From Apteryx mantelli (taxonomy: Eukaryota; Chordata; Aves; Apterygiformes; Apterygidae), in contig NC_089985.1 in NCBI RefSeq assembly GCF_036417845.1, forward strand, positions 31,702,583 through 31,766,582: a DNA stretch of 64,000 bases. The letters are read 5' to 3'. Of the stretch, positions 63,374-64,000 are shown in pieces. The notes beneath the pieces were generated by a model. It had not been told where the DNA came from. It saw only the letters and a program-made list of their open reading frames with translations, and made no database searches. The translations under genes and the position numbers were made by a program. Position 1 is the first letter of the stretch. Each line of letters opens with the position of its first letter.

Positions 63374-64000
63374 GGTGCTGTTAGCCTGGAGAAAGTAACA
63401 CAAAGATTGGTGTGTTATATGAATGCACACACTGCCCCACAGTGACCTCGCAAAAGCACATATGTGCTGGGATGAAAGCAGAAGAGCATCAGTCATAGGG
63501 AAAGCTGCACAAGTCGGAGAAAAGCCTCTCCAGCCAGGACCCAGTACACAGTGAGGACAGAAGAGATCAGAGCACGCAGACAGCAAAGTTCTTTACGTAT
63601 GTCCCTTGGCTCAAGCTGACTGTGGTCCAGGGAATTCCTGTGCCAGAAAAGAGCCTTTGCATTTAATAGTCCTAGATGGATTTTTCTTCTGTGAAGTGTC
63701 TAATCACCTGCTGAGCCCAGAGCCGAGAACTACATATTTTTCTTTGCTCTGAGCTTGCCACGACTGGGTCCATTGCATTCCCCTTCCTTATATCAGAAGA
63801 GACAATGACCCTAGTCTGCTTTTCCAGGCCACTTGTTATACTCCTCCACTATAACCCTTTCAGTCCCCTCCTTTTCAGCCTGCAAAACCCTGATCTATTT
63901 AGCTACCCTTATTCCAGAGCTTTCACCACCTTCCCTCTCAACCTTTTCCAGTCCTACCATCAGCAAGAGCAGATCCGCACACAGGCTTGAAGATGTGGTG

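Larger units (their letters stand above)
62141..64000. other. Right-edge flank, weak gene-like signals, no confirmed gene
   Basis: It contains a 212-codon plus frame (62249-62887, no domain), the minus poly(A) signal at 62404-62409, the minus 75-codon frame, and a plus-strand frame (63011-63253) with a hydrophobic segment. From 63600 to 64000 the sequence is pyrimidine-rich and shows nothing recognisable. Confidence 0.5.

Overview
This window looks like vertebrate nuclear DNA, most likely from a bird or another sauropsid. It has large non-coding stretches, one very GC-rich first exon with a splice donor, a CpG island, microsatellites, a possible CR1 trace and several faint MIR-like SINE fragments. 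Young dense mammalian repeats such as Alu, B1 or intact L1 are not visible. The bird/sauropsid call rests on this repeat picture and is an inference.

Only one protein-coding gene can be supported with confidence. It is exon 1 of ZSWIM5 on the minus strand (start codon at 49365, splice donor after 48678). The exon encodes residues 1-229 plus the first base of codon 230. It carries the BC-box-like helix and the conserved block before the first ZSWIM splice junction. The SWIM zinc finger and the rest of the protein are encoded in later exons, which must lie beyond the left edge because no later ZSWIM exon is readable in 1-48677.

Layout: (1) 1-48677 is read as the first part of ZSWIM5 intron 1. 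It alternates between featureless sequence, AT-rich motif-dense blocks that look like conserved non-coding elements, and several isolated CpG-rich islets (about 11.2-11.9, 28.6-28.95, 30.3-30.56, 32.8-32.96, 39.85-40.29, 40.74-41.11 and 46.67-47.3 kb). It also holds several striking inverted repeats (2290-2307, 19418-19455, 44641-44692, 45887-45909). (2) 48280-50100 is the CpG-island promoter with exon 1 and a (CGG)6 run in the presumed 5' UTR. (3) 50100-64000 is the upstream flank. It contains a CCAAT-box minisatellite at 55.02-55.19 kb, an AT-rich segment with a short coding-like remnant at 55.43-56.1 kb, a diverged duplicated motif at 51.3/51.8 kb, and near 62.4-63.4 kb a cluster of weak gene-like signals on both strands.

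No bacterial-type operon, CRISPR array, tRNA, rRNA or intact transposon was found. The most unusual feature is the array of five perfect NF-Y consensus sites spaced about three helical turns apart, 5.7 kb upstream of the ZSWIM5 start codon. Conservation and transcription claims could not be tested here and are marked as inference.
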